Shown: positions 29,435 to 39,345, counted from the first letter of the stretch. The stretch is 64,000 nucleotides of DNA from Belliella pelovolcani (GCF_900156785.1 NZ_FTOP01000006.1:167591-231590); one strand, 5' to 3'. Numbers and translations are program-made. The notes: generated by a model from the letters alone, not told the origin.

Positions 29435-29887
29435 CTATTCAATTTTTTTGAAAAATAATTTTTGCAAAAGCCCTGATTCAGAATTAATAGGAGTCAACAT
29501 TATTGAATTGCCTGTAAATTTTATTTCATAGAGCTTAGAGCTACCTGATACATTTAGCTGCAACTTTCCATCACTTGTTATTTCCCATTTCCCGTTTACA
29601 TTGTATGGACGGCTTTTAAATTCCCAAAAGGCTAAAAAGGTTTTATCATCTTTGAATTGGAAGATTCTATTTTCTAAGGATTCTTCAAAATCCAAATATT
29701 GTTTTTCGTTCATTCTATTTATTTTAGAACTTGACTCACCACCTATTTGATTAATTACTTTTGATTTATCCAAAATCCATCTTCCATACAACTTTTTTTC
29801 ATCGCTAAAACTTTGAGAATAGCTCGATTGGCAAATCAAAAAGGAGGACAAAAAAACCAAACATAATACTCTATTTATATTATCCAT
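29435..29887 (-). CDS. Secreted lipocalin-like small protein between the two YD giants
   Basis: 150 aa with a signal peptide (VLCLVFLSSFLICQSSYSQ). The mature part has LYGRWILDKSKV near the start, then RIFQFKDDKTFLAFWEF, NVNGKWEITSDGKLQLNV and a final LFFKKIE. The GxW start and repeated beta-strand pattern match the lipocalin-like copy-number and stress-type proteins of Bacteroidota. It is packed 3 bp from both neighbours, so it is part of the operon; role unknown. Confidence 0.7.
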   Translation of the reverse strand: MDNINRVLCLVFLSSFLICQSSYSQSFSDEKKLYGRWILDKSKVINQIGGESSSKINRMNEKQYLDFEESLENRIFQFKDDKTFLAFWEFKSRPYNVNGKWEITSDGKLQLNVSGSSKLYEIKFTGNSIMLTPINSESGLLQKLFFKKIE

Positions 29888-29890
29888 AAT

Positions 29891-32800
29891 TTATTTATTA
29901 ATAAAATTATAATCATATACTTTTAATATTTCATTATTTTCATTTTTAATATTAATCAATCTATTTACAGCATCGTACTCATAATAAATTGACAAATTTC
30001 TTGGATCAGTTATAGAGATTACACCTACTAAAGGCTTATAGGTATATGTCGTCATCATTGAATTTACTGGATGCAACCTTAACTCATCAATATATATATG
30101 AGAATTGGAACCATTCATTAAAATTTCCAACTGACTTGTTGTTATAGTTCTCTGTACAAGCTGCCAAGTAGTTGAAAGATTCTCTGTCTGACCCATAAAC
30201 GACCATGTTCCAGTCCCCGAGGCTCTTCTAGCCCAAAATGTAAGTTTGAATTGATTCGAAGTGCTTGCGTTGATAGAAGATTTTGTGATTGAACCATTAT
30301 TCAAATTATAGTATTTGGATCCAGTTTTTGATATAAGTCCTGAAATTGGGGTACCATTATAAGTCCATCCACCCTTATCATCGGATTCAAAAGAAGTGAA
30401 ACTAACTTGAGAAGGTAAAGCATTGACAACTATTCCAAAGAGATCTCTTCCATTATTACCCCAGATCATAGTATTGTTAGTTACTCCATTTTCTCGTATT
30501 AGAATTGGTTTACCTTGAGAATTATAATCAATCACTTCATTAACTGGATAATACCCACCTAAGTAAGACAACCCATTACTACTATAAAATGTAAGGTCTG
30601 GGTTATACACATAACTTTTATCTAATAAAGGCACATTTGACCCATTTATAGTAACTATTTTATATAAGTTACCTTTTCCACTTATAATTTTTGTTTTATG
30701 AACAGTATAAGATTCTACTGGATCTCCGACAATGTTTAACTGTTTTCGTAATCCTAAAACACCAGTAGTAGTTGGCAAATCGTTTGTATATTTATATAAA
30801 GTTTCAAATTTATTGTTTAGATCATGTGTAATTGTGTGCTTTGAAAGTTGATTAAATGCATTGTAATCAAAAGACTCAGTTATTATTTGCCCACCTTTAT
30901 TGGTTGTTTTGCTAACAAGATTATGAGAAGATATAAATAATTTGTAATATAGTTGTAGTGGCCTATGTCCACCTAGATAACTTAGCTTAACAGCATTTAT
31001 TTGATTTGTACTATCTCGCTGATAAGTATTTTCTACTGCTTGATGAATATGATTAGTTGTTGACTCAAAACTTTTAGTGAAAATATTTTTTCCATTTTCA
31101 TCTTGAAAAGAAGTAACACGAACTGAGCCCAAGGATTCACTAGGGAATGAAATTGAAGTAAAGTTGTACAATTCATTAGGTTTATTTATAAATTTATAAT
31201 CTTCATAACCATTGTTGCCTCCCACTCCATTTTCATAAATGACCCTTACATCTGAATAGCCAATATGATTTCCTTGAGCTGCGTTACCATTTTCTAATGA
31301 ACTTCCAGAATTACTTTGATGAAAAATATAATTTAATCCAGTATTAGTTCCATCTGGAAGGGTAATTTCATTAGTAACAAAATTACTCATATGAAAGAGT
31401 GGATTCATTAATCTACCAGAAGAAAATGAAATATCAGGTCGATTTAAATACTGATAACTTTTCTGCATTACTCTTGTATTGTTTTCATCAAATTGTCTAA
31501 TCGTTTTAATTCTTGCCCCACCAGTAATTTGATTTTTAACGACATTTACATTGATGGGCTGAATATCTGAGCACTGTGATCTCATCTCCACTCTCGCATC
31601 CCCATAATATAAAGTTTGACCATTTGATTGTACATTAAAAACTTTAATTGTGTATGTCCCAGCAGGGAGGCTATTCGTACCAATTGGGTCTGATGGGAAA
31701 TTTATTAACATATCATGGTTACTGACTCCCTGTAAATGCAGCCAATCATAATTCAACTCTTGAATAACATTATTACTAGGCCCAATTAATTGAACGGCGA
31801 TTTTAGTCCTATCAACTTGATTTATTGTACAAGGCCCTCCTAAAAAATAGTCCTTACATCTTACCGAAAGTCTTACGTTGATAGAGCCTGTACAACCTGA
31901 AATACCAAAACCTTTATAATAGAAAGTTTTAGTTTGTGGCTGCAAAATTCCATTACCATATAAAGTAAAATTAGATGGATACACTATTTCAGACCCTTCA
32001 AGTTTATACTGGTGCGCTTCATATTCAAATGTTGATTTTCCTCCTGTAGGGTATGTTACCGAAGTCAATAATCCTGCTTTCCCAAATTCAAAATTTGCAG
32101 ATCTATTAGGGGTTTGGTAATAATAATTATCATCTATATATCCAGGGTAATCAATATTTAAACTAGGTAGTAGGGGAGTTACTGGTTTTAGCGCTGTATT
32201 ATTATCTCTTCCATTGTAATAACCCCAATAATCAATCCCCTTTGATTCCTTTGATGGTAATCCTTCAAAATAGGTAAAATCATATTTTTGATCACCAATC
32301 AAAACAGAATTAAGTCTTAATCTTGAAAACTTGATTTTATCTATTGCGTTTGGATTAAAATAACTCTGATTAAAAAGTATTTGCTTGCTAAATGTAATTG
32401 GAGTTGATAAGTTTGAGATTGTAATGTTTTGAAGCTTTTTCGGATTTTTGATTATTCCAAGATAATTATTCCGATCTTGTTGAATTCTAGACAACCACCC
32501 TTGAAATGTGGAGTTTTGATTGGGACTTACAAATTTTTCAATATCTAATCTATCACCATAATTAAAGGTTATATTTAGATCATAATCTGATGATTGTATA
32601 GAAGAAATGTAGACATTTTCAAATATCTGACGAGAATAACCATAATTATTATTTGGAATATAAGAACCATAGGATGCTTCAAAAGAATCAAACTCACTCC
32701 AATTGAATGGGCTAATGCTTAAATAGTCGCTAAACCCATTTGAAGGATTAATATCATAATTAAAATTCAACTCTTTACCTAATGGGCTCACTATTTTTGA

Positions 32801-33544
32801 TAAATACCAAGTTGTAACCAATCTTCCTCCATCAAGAATTGTTTGATTAAAATCAATCAAATTCATATCACAATTCTGCCAAAACCCTAAGCATGTCCCA
32901 CCCACACTAGTCGAATATTCTTTTACTGAAAAAATCGCCTTAAATCCGTTTTCATCAGTTATGGTAAAAGTGTTACCGCTAACATTATATTCAATTTTAT
33001 CAGTATTTTTTTCAAGTTTTGTAACTGTTACTGGACTAGAACTATTAACCTTTTTGTTGAAAATAAATTTCCCAGAGCTATTTAGGAAAGAATATGAAAA
33101 AATATCAGGTTCAGTGTCACGTTTTCCACTAGCCAAATATGTATTCCACCAATTATAATTAAAGCCAGGAGGTACTGTTTGAGTATCGTGTAAATATCCT
33201 TGTATTGCTCTATTTGTTTGGGAATAGTTTGCTAAATCATCATATCCTTTTACAATTCTAGTGATTGATCCAACTGGTGAAATTGACCATCCTAAGCCAA
33301 CATTTCCAGCATTTTCTGAGACTCTTATTCCACTAGCATGATATAAAAGATTTAAACTTATAGGTGCACCTTCAAAATCCATGGAATATAGTGGAATATT
33401 AACAGCTTGTGTTCCCGTGTATATATTTGCTGGATGTAAATCAAATTGCGTAATTCTGGCAGCCTCAGGTGATGGCGGATGTGATAATTGAGGGAAAGCC
33501 AAGAATGATTTAAATACAAGTAATAAAAAGAGCAGTTTCTTCAT
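29891..33544 (-). CDS. Giant secreted YD-repeat (Rhs-like) protein without a toxin tail
   Basis: 1217 aa. Signal peptide MKKLLFLLLVFKSFLAFPQ. The N-terminus SPEAARITQFDLHPANIYTGTQAVNIPLYSMDFEGAPISLNLLYHASGIRVSENAGNVGLGWS is typical of Bacteroidota SpvB/YD proteins. A Cys-containing beta domain lies at about 540-680. YD-type motifs run to the end (YYEYDAVNRLINIKNENNEILKVYDYNF), where the protein stops with no polymorphic C-terminus. It may provide the shell or be a companion of the toxin encoded downstream (inference). Confidence 0.83.
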   Translation of the reverse strand: MKKLLFLLLVFKSFLAFPQLSHPPSPEAARITQFDLHPANIYTGTQAVNIPLYSMDFEGAPISLNLLYHASGIRVSENAGNVGLGWSISPVGSITRIVKGYDDLANYSQTNRAIQGYLHDTQTVPPGFNYNWWNTYLASGKRDTEPDIFSYSFLNSSGKFIFNKKVNSSSPVTVTKLEKNTDKIEYNVSGNTFTITDENGFKAIFSVKEYSTSVGGTCLGFWQNCDMNLIDFNQTILDGGRLVTTWYLSKIVSPLGKELNFNYDINPSNGFSDYLSISPFNWSEFDSFEASYGSYIPNNNYGYSRQIFENVYISSIQSSDYDLNITFNYGDRLDIEKFVSPNQNSTFQGWLSRIQQDRNNYLGIIKNPKKLQNITISNLSTPITFSKQILFNQSYFNPNAIDKIKFSRLRLNSVLIGDQKYDFTYFEGLPSKESKGIDYWGYYNGRDNNTALKPVTPLLPSLNIDYPGYIDDNYYYQTPNRSANFEFGKAGLLTSVTYPTGGKSTFEYEAHQYKLEGSEIVYPSNFTLYGNGILQPQTKTFYYKGFGISGCTGSINVRLSVRCKDYFLGGPCTINQVDRTKIAVQLIGPSNNVIQELNYDWLHLQGVSNHDMLINFPSDPIGTNSLPAGTYTIKVFNVQSNGQTLYYGDARVEMRSQCSDIQPINVNVVKNQITGGARIKTIRQFDENNTRVMQKSYQYLNRPDISFSSGRLMNPLFHMSNFVTNEITLPDGTNTGLNYIFHQSNSGSSLENGNAAQGNHIGYSDVRVIYENGVGGNNGYEDYKFINKPNELYNFTSISFPSESLGSVRVTSFQDENGKNIFTKSFESTTNHIHQAVENTYQRDSTNQINAVKLSYLGGHRPLQLYYKLFISSHNLVSKTTNKGGQIITESFDYNAFNQLSKHTITHDLNNKFETLYKYTNDLPTTTGVLGLRKQLNIVGDPVESYTVHKTKIISGKGNLYKIVTINGSNVPLLDKSYVYNPDLTFYSSNGLSYLGGYYPVNEVIDYNSQGKPILIRENGVTNNTMIWGNNGRDLFGIVVNALPSQVSFTSFESDDKGGWTYNGTPISGLISKTGSKYYNLNNGSITKSSINASTSNQFKLTFWARRASGTGTWSFMGQTENLSTTWQLVQRTITTSQLEILMNGSNSHIYIDELRLHPVNSMMTTYTYKPLVGVISITDPRNLSIYYEYDAVNRLINIKNENNEILKVYDYNFINK

Positions 33545-33642
33545 TGTTCATATTTATTTAATGTAAAAAATATTTTTAATGTAAATAATGCTTCCATTTG
33601 AGTTCTTCTTGAATTAATTGTTAGTGATATGTTTTTTCTATT

Positions 33643-34869
33643 CTAATTTACATTAATTGTAAAACCTACACTTAAACTCACAAAAGATGCATGTAGATTT
33701 TTAGTCTTCTCAAACCAAGGGTGTAATTCAGCTTGAAAAGTAGAGCTTAGTATTTTTCCTATAATTATTTCTTTGCCTAAACCTATAGAAGCGTCAATAA
33801 TTACTCCTTGAAAATCTTTCGTTATGAAATTATTATTTGGTTTAAATTCCACATAATTTCTTTCGATTAAAGCCTGAGCATACCAATTAGACAGGAAGTA
33901 TTTTCTAGCTCCAACATACATTCCACATCCTTTCATAAATGACTTGGAATCATTCGAATTAGCTGCTTTATAACTTCCTCCTATTAGTGCAAAAAGACTT
34001 TTGGAAACTTCATAACCGACAAATCCTTGAATTAATGATGAAAGGAAAATCCCTTCATTCAAATTATACATTAAACCAACCTTTATTTTCTCACCTTTTT
34101 GGGTAGCCATTGAACCTTCTTTTGCTTGTGTAACAACTTCTGTAAATTCAATATTTTCAAATCCAACTTTCCTATTAATTTTACTCAAGGGAGCTTCTTT
34201 TGATTCAGATAATGGTTGGTCATAATAATTAAAGTAAGGTTCTTTTAAATTTTCAAAAAAACCTAAAAGTGTTTCTCCATTAGTTTCATTTATACTACTG
34301 TTAAATAAATTTTCAAATTCAAATTCTTCAGAGAAGTTCAAAATGGAATTCTTTAAAGTAGAATAGAGATTTGAATGGGATTCTTTTAATAATTCCGTTA
34401 AGCTTTCATTTGTGAAATCACCCGAAAGCTTGACTTTTGTTTGATCAAAAAACTGATAATCTGGAACTTCTATATAATTGCCTTCTGAAATATCAATTTT
34501 GGTCTGAATCTCCAATATAAATTTTTGTTGGCTATCCAAATTTTCTATGAAAACACTCCGAATACTATCATGGTCATAATGCTGGTAAGAACTGTCAGAT
34601 GTTACTTTTAAAAGGCTGTTTAGTTGTGAGTTGATTTTTTCGTAGTCAGACTTTAGCTTTCTAATTTCAGTCATCCCATCTGTTAAAACACTTTGATTTG
34701 AAAGCTTATTTATAATTTCAGACGTTGGAGTATTATTAGACCCAATTGATTGAAGCTTATTAAATTGGGCTGAGGTTTCAACCGAAACCGAAAAGTAGGT
34801 TAGCAATATTAAAGCTATATGCAATAAGATTAACCTCTTCTTTGAAAGTAAAAAATAAAATTTAATCAT
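33643..34869 (-). CDS. Exported protein with coiled coil and C-terminal beta-rich domain
   Basis: 408 aa. An N-terminal hydrophobic segment (LILLHIALILLTYFSVSVETSAQ) is a signal peptide. Residues 40-130 are helical and charged, likely coiled coil. The last 150 residues alternate aromatic and small residues (GFVGYEVSKSLFALIGGSYKAA, FLSNWYAQALIERNYVEF) and end in VSLSVGFTINVN, as an outer-membrane barrel would. It lies 98 bp upstream of the first YD giant on the same strand and may anchor or export it. Family not recognised. Confidence 0.68.
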   Translation of the reverse strand: MIKFYFLLSKKRLILLHIALILLTYFSVSVETSAQFNKLQSIGSNNTPTSEIINKLSNQSVLTDGMTEIRKLKSDYEKINSQLNSLLKVTSDSSYQHYDHDSIRSVFIENLDSQQKFILEIQTKIDISEGNYIEVPDYQFFDQTKVKLSGDFTNESLTELLKESHSNLYSTLKNSILNFSEEFEFENLFNSSINETNGETLLGFFENLKEPYFNYYDQPLSESKEAPLSKINRKVGFENIEFTEVVTQAKEGSMATQKGEKIKVGLMYNLNEGIFLSSLIQGFVGYEVSKSLFALIGGSYKAANSNDSKSFMKGCGMYVGARKYFLSNWYAQALIERNYVEFKPNNNFITKDFQGVIIDASIGLGKEIIIGKILSSTFQAELHPWFEKTKNLHASFVSLSVGFTINVN

Positions 34870-35030
34870 ATTTAAAGATGTTGATTGTCTATGAAAATTT
34901 GTAAACCAAAAGAATAACCAACCTCAATAAACTTGTGTAATTAAGAATATTTTTTTAAATAAAATACTTAATACATAATTAAATTTGGATCTATCAGAGA
35001 ACGATCAAATTTTAATTTTTTTTCCCAATA

Positions 35031-35062
35031 AAAAAATACCCACTAGTAGGTATTTTTTTATT
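35031..35062. terminator. Hairpin AAAAAATACC / GGTATTTTTT
   Basis: A 10-bp stem with an 8-nt loop lies in the 484-bp gene-free gap 34870-35353. It is a likely terminator for - strand transcripts coming from the right. A second A/T palindrome lies at 35226-35243. Confidence 0.55.
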
Positions 35063-35353
35063 GAAAAAACTTTCGTAAATAACTGGATTTTAGATGATTG
35101 AAGTGATCGATTTTTGAATACTAAAAAAGGAATTATATAAACGAAATCAAGCGTTTCATTTTTGCTTGAAAAATGCTAAAAAATTTTATTCTGTTTTTGC
35201 CATGAAAAAAAATTGAAAATTTTTCTGAAAAAAAGTTTTTTTCAACTTTTTCAGGTTAAAACTGAAGTTTTTTTCAAATTATTTACAGCTAATTTCAATA
35301 CAAAAACGTCTGAAAAGGAGGTTATTGTATAGACATTGAATTTTATTTTTTAT

Positions 35354-35554
35354 TTAATTTCGTTCGATGTAGGGGTCGATTTCTTCTAGGGGGATGCCGG
35401 AGAACTCGGAGAACTCTTTGATGGTGACGAATTGATGGGATTCTTTATTGAAGTATATGCGTATTTTTTGCAGGAGATTTTGGGAATATCTCTCTGACTT
35501 GGAGGTCATCCGCTGGATGTCTTGGGGGTATATGACGCATCGTTTCTTCTGCAT
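35354..35554 (-). CDS. Small conserved Bacteroidota protein, HTH-like
   Basis: 66 aa. Basic N-terminus KKRCVIYPQDIQRMTSKSERYSQNLLQKIRIYF followed by VTIKEFSEFSGIPLEEIDPYIE, which reads as a short helix-turn-helix. Small proteins with this pattern recur in Bacteroidota (recalled, not searched). It stands alone amid repeat-rich DNA. Function unknown; possibly a DNA-binding protein linked to mobile DNA. Confidence 0.65.
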   Translation of the reverse strand: MQKKRCVIYPQDIQRMTSKSERYSQNLLQKIRIYFNKESHQFVTIKEFSEFSGIPLEEIDPYIERN

Positions 35555-35754
35555 GACTTTGCCATATTTGAGGAGGACTGTTGGATTGATGCATTAGGGG
35601 GAGAGAAATTTTAAGATTGGAGATTAGTGGTTGGAAAGTTGGAAGGTTCGAAGGTTTTAAAGTTGGGAGAATGGTTGTTAGTTATTGGAAGATTGGAAGA
35701 TTATAAGATTGGGTTAATTAGTTATTAGTTATTGGGTTATTGAGTTATTGGGTT

Positions 35755-35770
35755 CCCCGAGGGATCGGGA
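35755..35770. repeat. REP-like hairpin CCCCGA-GGGA-TCGGGA
   Basis: Member of the dispersed CCCCGA-N4-TCGGGG family (about 14 copies between 22 and 48 kb). Flanked by TTATTGGG minirepeats. Confidence 0.7.
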
Positions 35771-35827
35771 GGTTTATTAGGTGACTGATGAGGGAGGTTA
35801 GTGGGATTGATCGGTGAATGTAAGTGA

Positions 35828-35983
35828 AAAGGAGGCTGACGCGGGGTACGGTTTGGTTGTCAATACGCCAGCCTGAACCCTCACGGGTTCCACTGTATCG
35901 TCCTATTGCTAATACTACTGAATTGAGGAAGGATCAGTAGCAAGTCTTTCCGTGCCAATTAAAAAAGAAGGACGATAAGTGCC
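35828..35983. ncRNA. Structured element A (candidate RNA, strand unknown)
   Basis: Stem 1 AGGCTG (35833) / CAGCCT (35869); hairpin 2 GAACCC (35875) / GGGTTC (35885); linker CCACT; outer stem TATCGTCC (35896) / GGACGATA (35970) enclosing TTGCT (35906) / AGCAA (35939). The same architecture with different paired bases occurs at 42730-42890. No open frame runs through it. Confidence 0.5.
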
Positions 35984-36139
35984 TTAATAGGTGATTTAAT
36001 TATTAGCTAAACCACTTTCAAATTTTGAGTTTATAATTCCAATTGCTTCAGTCAATAGCAGATTAGAATAAATAGTGGTGATTTTATATATTCTTTCATA
36101 GTCTAATGATTTTAATAATTACCTGATGATAGTGTTAAA

Positions 36140-37687
36140 TTAAAAATCAATGTATCGCTTGGTGTCAAAGAGTGACCAATAAACCGCTCCTGAAACTTGG
36201 TATTTTATACTTTTCATCAAAAGCATTTTATTTTGCGAGCTTAGAGAATAGGACTCACTTAACTGATCATCCATTTCTAAGAAAAATTCGAGGTCTGATT
36301 TATGTTCTTTGATCACTTCATTGATTGCTTCATCTTCTGGTAGCTCTTTGTATATCTGAAGAAGTGAGACCAAATTGTGATGATCATTGATAAGTTTTTC
36401 TTTTTGATAGGATAAGAGGTCATTTGATTTGAATATCAAATTTGAAGCTGCAATAGTATAATTTCTTAAATCTTCCCAATGCTGATATATATCTGGTGTG
36501 ATGTCTTCTATGGCAAAAAGGGAGAAGTCTAAAGCCAAATTACCCCCAGAGAATAATGGCCTATTTTCTACATATTCTTTGATAGATGGGATTCTTCTCA
36601 GGTCTAAATTTTCAGCTTCCCAAATATTGGCCTTGATATATTGGCAAAAGGATTCCTTAAAAATTTGCAGAAATTCTTCGGAAGCAATATTCATGAAATC
36701 AATCCAAAGATTCTGGAAAGAACACCAGAATAAATTGATTTTCCCATTACGAGAAGGAGTCTTATTTTCCTCCACGATTGACTTAAAACCATACAGCATT
36801 TGTCTCCAGAAATTACTCTTCTTCCCTTTTGCAAGCTTATCAGTATAATCATCCATGAAGAATAACAAAACAAAGAACTTACCAAGCCATATCGCCTTTT
36901 TCAAATTAACCTCTGGATAAAGTCTACAGGAAAGTGCAGGCATTTTCATGATATCAAAAGTGAGCCTTGTCTTACGATTGAAAAACAATTTGTGATTGAT
37001 TGCCCACTCCAATGCAAAAGAATGAACGTGATCAACTTGAGGATGACATTCTGAAGGAAAGGGATAGTTAAATATTCCTTCTTCTAGCGCACGAACAGAA
37101 AATGACCGTCTGCTATAAAATTGCTGCGTACTATACCTGCTAAGTGTTCTTCTACTGACTTTTAATAAAGATGCAGTCTCAGTGTTATTAAAAACTCTAA
37201 AGAAATGTTTGTAATCTTTTTTAATTAATGGGATTGCCTTTGAATAGTGCATTTGAGAAATTCTCATCCACTTCTGGTTTGAATTTTTTGCGGAAAGAAT
37301 TAATGCATTTGAAAAAGTCTTGAAATGTTTCAGCTTGCTTAAAATAGTGGCTTCGGCATCTCTTGACACTTTAATCAATTTGGCATTTTCTTTTACAACG
37401 AGGTAAGTTTCACTTGGGGATTTTGAAAAATAGGCATCCATATCGAAAGCAACCTCCTTAGCGAAGAATGGTCTAATTAGACGATTTTGGGGACAGTAAA
37501 TGGCAAGTGTACCTTTTAAGACTAAAAATGCTTGATTTTCAACCTCACCTGGACTTCGAAGTATTGTTCCTTTGTTATACTTTTCACCTTCTAGATAGTC
37601 TACCAATTTGAGCACATCCGAAAACTTCACTGACATGATTTCTTCCAAGAAAGATTTCAGTAATACTGGGTCTATTGTCATTTTCAT
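36140..37687 (-). CDS. Crp/Fnr-type regulator fused to a class I terpene synthase
   Basis: 515 aa in one frame. Residues 20-120 read as a cNMP-binding-type beta barrel (YNKGTILRSPGEVENQAFLVLKGTLAIY). Residues 150-186 carry a Crp-type helix-turn-helix ending NNTETASLLKVSRRTLSRY. From about residue 205 a terpene synthase begins: NYPFPSECHPQVDHVHSFALEWAINHKLF, then the Asp-rich motif DDYTD at 279-283, Arg376 in ENRPLFSGG, the NSE triad NDLLSYQKE with Asn422/Ser426/Glu430, and RY at 511-512. Arg376 is 46 residues before the NSE Asn and RY about 80 after it, the spacing of working bacterial terpene synthases. No prenyltransferase gene is adjacent. Stand-alone, 326 bp downstream of a second Crp-like gene. 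Product unknown. Confidence 0.9.
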   Translation of the reverse strand: MKMTIDPVLLKSFLEEIMSVKFSDVLKLVDYLEGEKYNKGTILRSPGEVENQAFLVLKGTLAIYCPQNRLIRPFFAKEVAFDMDAYFSKSPSETYLVVKENAKLIKVSRDAEATILSKLKHFKTFSNALILSAKNSNQKWMRISQMHYSKAIPLIKKDYKHFFRVFNNTETASLLKVSRRTLSRYSTQQFYSRRSFSVRALEEGIFNYPFPSECHPQVDHVHSFALEWAINHKLFFNRKTRLTFDIMKMPALSCRLYPEVNLKKAIWLGKFFVLLFFMDDYTDKLAKGKKSNFWRQMLYGFKSIVEENKTPSRNGKINLFWCSFQNLWIDFMNIASEEFLQIFKESFCQYIKANIWEAENLDLRRIPSIKEYVENRPLFSGGNLALDFSLFAIEDITPDIYQHWEDLRNYTIAASNLIFKSNDLLSYQKEKLINDHHNLVSLLQIYKELPEDEAINEVIKEHKSDLEFFLEMDDQLSESYSLSSQNKMLLMKSIKYQVSGAVYWSLFDTKRYIDF

Positions 37688-38013
37688 GTGTTTAAAATTT
37701 AATTATTAATAATCACATGAAATCTCGCAAAATCATCCCCCAAAAATTGAGGATACGCCTTAAGGAGGCCCTATTGAAGCTCGATTTCATAGCTTAAAAT
37801 ATTTATATCAAACAAACTTATAATGCTAATCAAAAACACGTATTTAAAATAAATCGGAACTATATTCACTCCAAAATATGGTTTTTTGGAGGCATCATTT
37901 CTTGTAAATGATTTAGTTAAAAGTATGAAATCAAATTATTAAGAAGCAATTAAATAAGTAAAAATTTATTAAAAGTGACAAAAAATGAGACATAAACGGT
38001 CGATTTTACGGTA

Positions 38014-38637
38014 TTACATACTTGGTATGTAGTTTTTATTCAGTAATTCTCTATATAAATGTTGTCTAGAAACCCCCATGTATTTTGCTAAGTCTTTGAA
38101 CTTGGCATTTATGATCAAATCAGGATTATGATGTTCTAAAAATTTCAATTTTTCGGGAAGATTTCTTCGATTGATTTCCGCAATGGTTTCTAATCTATCA
38201 AACTCTAGCTGAAATAGGTGTGCACTAATTCGATTGAAATATTCTGGAAATGTTACAAGTGCATTTTTAAAAATTTGACAAGAAATTGCAATTAGCTCCA
38301 CATCGTATAAGGCAAACCAGTTTAGTTTAGGCATCATTGCACCTACGATATCCTGATAATCCCCAAAAATCTGTTGAGGATACAAGCAATAGATCCAGTC
38401 TCCTTTTAGATTGTGGTGTTTGGATCCTACAACGATGCCTTGGTTTAGGAAATACAAGGATTCCTTTCCTTGGTGCAATTTGATTAGACTATTTTTTCGA
38501 AATGACAGATGATGTGCATTTTTAAGCATGTCATGATATAGTTCTTCGAAAAAGAGGTTATTCTCCATCGCATATTTTTTTACTTGAAGAATCCGTTTGT
38601 ATCTGTTCATATGCTTCGACATTAGATTTATAATCAA
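38014..38637 (-). CDS. Crp/Fnr-family transcriptional regulator
   Basis: 207 aa; in-frame ATGs at 38622 and 38610 are alternative starts. A cNMP-binding-like barrel (LSFRKNSLIKLHQGKESLYFLNQGIVVGSKH...GDWIYCLYPQQIFGDYQDIVG) is followed by a dimer helix and the C-terminal HTH KFKDLAKYMGVSRQHLYRELLNK. It lies upstream of the Crp-terpene synthase fusion on the same strand, with 326 bp between. Regulation of that gene is a reasonable inference; the ligand is unknown. Confidence 0.8.
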   Translation of the reverse strand: MIINLMSKHMNRYKRILQVKKYAMENNLFFEELYHDMLKNAHHLSFRKNSLIKLHQGKESLYFLNQGIVVGSKHHNLKGDWIYCLYPQQIFGDYQDIVGAMMPKLNWFALYDVELIAISCQIFKNALVTFPEYFNRISAHLFQLEFDRLETIAEINRRNLPEKLKFLEHHNPDLIINAKFKDLAKYMGVSRQHLYRELLNKNYIPSM

Positions 38638-38943
38638 GGAAAATGATTCAAATAGGATTCACAAATAATTGAAGCAGGAATTTTTGAAATGGGAGATTTT
38701 TGGGACATTGATTGGGGGAAATGGAAGGAAAGAGGAAGGGGATTAGTTTATTAAGTTGATTGAGTTAATTTGGGGATTAAGGATGAAGGTGAAAGTTAAC
38801 TGCTTAACTGTTTAGAGGTTAAGTGAGCTGGATGAGGGTGGAAAGAGGAGAAAGAGAAAAGGGGTACAAAGTACGAAGTACGATGAACCAAGTAAAAGGG
38901 GAAAGAGAAAGGGAAAAGGTTAAAGGGGAAAGGGAAAAAGTAG

Positions 38944-39080
38944 ACCACTAATTACACGAATTGAACTAATTAAATAAACTATTTTGGATTTGAGAGGAAA
39001 GAATTAAATGACGAAGTTCAAATTAGCTTGAGGCGTATTTTAATTTGGAGCGCTGAAGCGCTGGGATTAATACGAAGGGA
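38944..39080. repeat. ~134-bp direct repeat, copy 1
   Basis: Runs from ACCACTAATTACACGAATTG to GCGCTGGGATTAATACGAA. Near-identical copy at 39476-39609, 532 bp away. Confidence 0.8.
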
Positions 39081-39219
39081 AAGAGAAAGGGGATAGAGAT
39101 TGATATATGCTTTGCGAAATATAGTAGATATTTGCCTTCGGCGATATATGGAGAGTTGGTCAGAATTCGAAGTTCATCAGAAAAATATCGAATTACGAAG
39201 GGGAAAGAATGTTTAATTG

Positions 39220-39235
39220 CCCCGAGGAGTCGGGG
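39220..39235. repeat. REP-like hairpin CCCCGA-GGAG-TCGGGG
   Basis: Perfect 6-bp stem with a 4-nt loop, of the dispersed family. Confidence 0.7.
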
Positions 39236-39345
39236 CTGCTTAACTGTTTAGGGGAGAAATGAGGAGAAAGGTTAAAGGAGGACGGAACGTTAAGAAATGA
39301 TCCCATTGGATCATTTTAGTGACGGGCCAGGTTGTAGGGTAGGTT

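Noticed and set aside
35828..35983. tRNA-like element
   Set aside because: The GGGTTCCAC piece resembles a T-arm, but no acceptor or anticodon arms fit around it.
36140..37687. Encapsulin (EshA-type) reading of the cNMP-domain protein
   Set aside because: The region before the synthase is only about 200 residues and ends in a Crp-type HTH; there is no room for an HK97 shell domain.
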